DNA of 64,000 bases, taken from Mycobacterium kyorinense (GTDB taxonomy: Bacteria > Actinomycetota > Actinomycetes > Mycobacteriales > Mycobacteriaceae). Within the stretch, counting starts at the first letter, position 1, and every line of letters begins with the position of its first letter. The DNA is taken from NCBI RefSeq assembly GCF_001672775.1, contig NZ_LZKJ01000087.1, forward strand, positions 26,619 to 90,618. Direction: 5' to 3'. Both the position numbers and the translations under genes were made by a program. The notes under the pieces were generated by a model that saw nothing but the letters and a program-made list of their open reading frames with translations, searched no databases and was not told the origin of the DNA. Below, one piece after another: positions 62,782-64,000 of this stretch.

Positions 62782-63633
62782 ATGATCGAACGAGTAGGTG
62801 TCGTCGGGGCCGGACAGATGGGCGCCGGGATCGCCGAGGTGTCAGCACGCGCAGGCGTCAGCGTGACGGTCTTCGAAACCACCGAAGCACTCGTCACCGC
62901 CGGGCGTAATCGCATTGCCAAGTCGCTGGATCGCGGCGTCAGCGCGGGCAAGATCACCGAACGCGAACGCGACGACGCCGCCGCTCTGCTGACTTTCACC
63001 ACCGACCTGAAAGACATGGCCGACCGCCAACTCGTCATCGAAGCCGTCATCGAGGACGAGACCGTCAAGGCCGGCCTGTTCGCCGAACTCGACAACACGA
63101 TCATCGATCCCGAGGCGGTGCTGGCGTCGAACACCTCCAGCATTCCGATCATGAAACTGGCCGCGGCGACGAAAAACCCGCAGCGGGTGCTCGGGTTGCA
63201 CTTTTTCAACCCGGTGCCGGTGTTGCCGCTGGTCGAACTGGTCTGCACGCTGGTCACCGACGAAGCCGCCGCAGCCCGCACCGAGCAGTTCGCCAGGGAG
63301 GTATTGGGCAAGCAGGTGGTGCGTTGTTCGGACCGATCCGGGTTCGTGGTCAACGCGCTGCTGGTGCCCTACCTGCTGTCGGCAATCCGGATGGTCGAAG
63401 CCGGCTTCGCCAGCGTCGAAGACGTCGACAAGGCCGTCGTTGCCGGGCTCTCGCACCCCATGGGGCCGCTGCGGCTGTCCGACCTGGTTGGCCTGGACAC
63501 GTGCAAGCTGATCGCCGACAAGATGTTCGAGGAGTTCAAGGAGCCGCAGTACGCCCCGCCGCCGCTGTTGTTGCGTATGGTCGAAGCGGGCCTGTTAGGC
63601 AAAAAATCCGGGCAGGGCTTCTACTCCTACTAG
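62782..63633 (+). CDS. fadB2: 3-hydroxybutyryl-CoA dehydrogenase FadB2
   Basis: This 283-residue enzyme oxidises 3-hydroxyacyl-CoA (or reduces acetoacetyl-CoA) with NAD(P). It has the N-terminal Rossmann motif VGVVGAGQMGAGIAEVSARAG, the catalytic HFFNPVPVLPLVELV His with a downstream Glu, and the C-terminal 3HCDH domain ending LGKKSGQGFYSY. It matches M. tuberculosis Rv0468. ATG 62782 is preceded by AAGGAGGAA. Its place after icl1 groups it with acetate and fatty-acid use. Confidence 0.97.
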   Translation: MIERVGVVGAGQMGAGIAEVSARAGVSVTVFETTEALVTAGRNRIAKSLDRGVSAGKITERERDDAAALLTFTTDLKDMADRQLVIEAVIEDETVKAGLFAELDNTIIDPEAVLASNTSSIPIMKLAAATKNPQRVLGLHFFNPVPVLPLVELVCTLVTDEAAAARTEQFAREVLGKQVVRCSDRSGFVVNALLVPYLLSAIRMVEAGFASVEDVDKAVVAGLSHPMGPLRLSDLVGLDTCKLIADKMFEEFKEPQYAPPPLLLRMVEAGLLGKKSGQGFYSY

Positions 63634-63755
63634 AGTGCGGCATTCCCAACTGACCTGAGTTGCGGTGCGCGCCACATCGTTCGGATGCGGTCGTATCACC
63701 TCTCACAGCTACGGTAAGGTGCTATCTCCAGAGGGGTCCAAAGCGCGATAGGTAA

Positions 63756-64000
<245 letters not shown>

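Overview
The window is high-GC chromosomal DNA from a non-tuberculous Mycobacterium. Gene content and order from about 4.4 kb to the right edge follow the M. tuberculosis Rv0428c-Rv0469 segment: acetyltransferase, def, Rv0430, virR, sodC, ybdK, Rv0434, AAA ATPase, pssA, psd, moeA2, Rv0439c, groEL2, Rv0443, rskA, sigK, Rv0446c, ufaA1, Rv0448c, Rv0449c, echA2, Rv0457c, Rv0458-Rv0461, lpdC, Rv0463, Rv0464c, ramB, Rv0466, icl1, fadB2 and a mycolic acid methyltransferase. Orthology is assigned by recognising the proteins from memory, not by a search. The species is not determined. No tRNA, rRNA, CRISPR array, IS transposase, PE/PPE gene or prophage was seen.

Layout. 0-4.4 kb: the end of a histidine kinase, its LuxR-type response regulator, a large DUF2339 membrane protein and a membrane acyltransferase. 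4.4-9.4 kb: the Rv0428c-Rv0434 block. 9.4-18.8 kb: an insertion relative to M. tuberculosis holding an MFS transporter, a SAM methyltransferase, a six-gene Mrp-type Na+/H+ antiporter operon (mnhAB fusion, C, D, E, F, G) and a divergent TetR/DUF2867 pair. 18.8-24.7 kb: an AAA ATPase-pssA-psd-moeA2-dehydrogenase operon whose stops and starts overlap. 24.8-27.7 kb: a secreted MmpS-like protein, a helicase and an M24 peptidase-like protein. 27.7-29.6 kb: groEL2 under two CIRCE operators, with a strong terminator. 29.7-38.7 kb: mostly accessory metabolism, including a metallo-beta-lactamase/CobU fusion, an aldo/keto reductase, a putative nuclease-like gene bracketed by 28-bp inverted repeats, an amidohydrolase, a VOC protein, a DinB protein and an aldehyde dehydrogenase.

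38.7-48 kb is the most interesting part. The sigK-rskA envelope-stress operon (Rv0449c to rskA) lies head to head with an mpt83-dipZ-mpt70 cluster. In M. tuberculosis these are two distant loci of one SigK regulon. Here they are contiguous, and I find four SigK-like promoters, all with a 15-bp spacer. Two of them place the start codon 7 nt after the -10 element, which predicts leaderless mRNAs. The grouped genes suggest a redox-responsive envelope system: a CcdA/thioredoxin-type DipZ, two FAS1-domain exported proteins, and a FAD-enzyme/DUF1365/CFA-type methyltransferase/DUF1295 lipid-modification module.

48-64 kb: echA2, an orphan PrrB-like kinase fused in frame to the remnant of a flavoprotein gene, a DedA protein, a prolyl oligopeptidase, an aldehyde dehydrogenase block, lpdC, then the glyoxylate-shunt region (ramB divergent from a thioesterase, icl1, fadB2) and the 5' end of a umaA-like gene. 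No gene-free stretch exceeds 300 bases. Several intergenic gaps carry clear hairpins or short dispersed repeats, listed separately.
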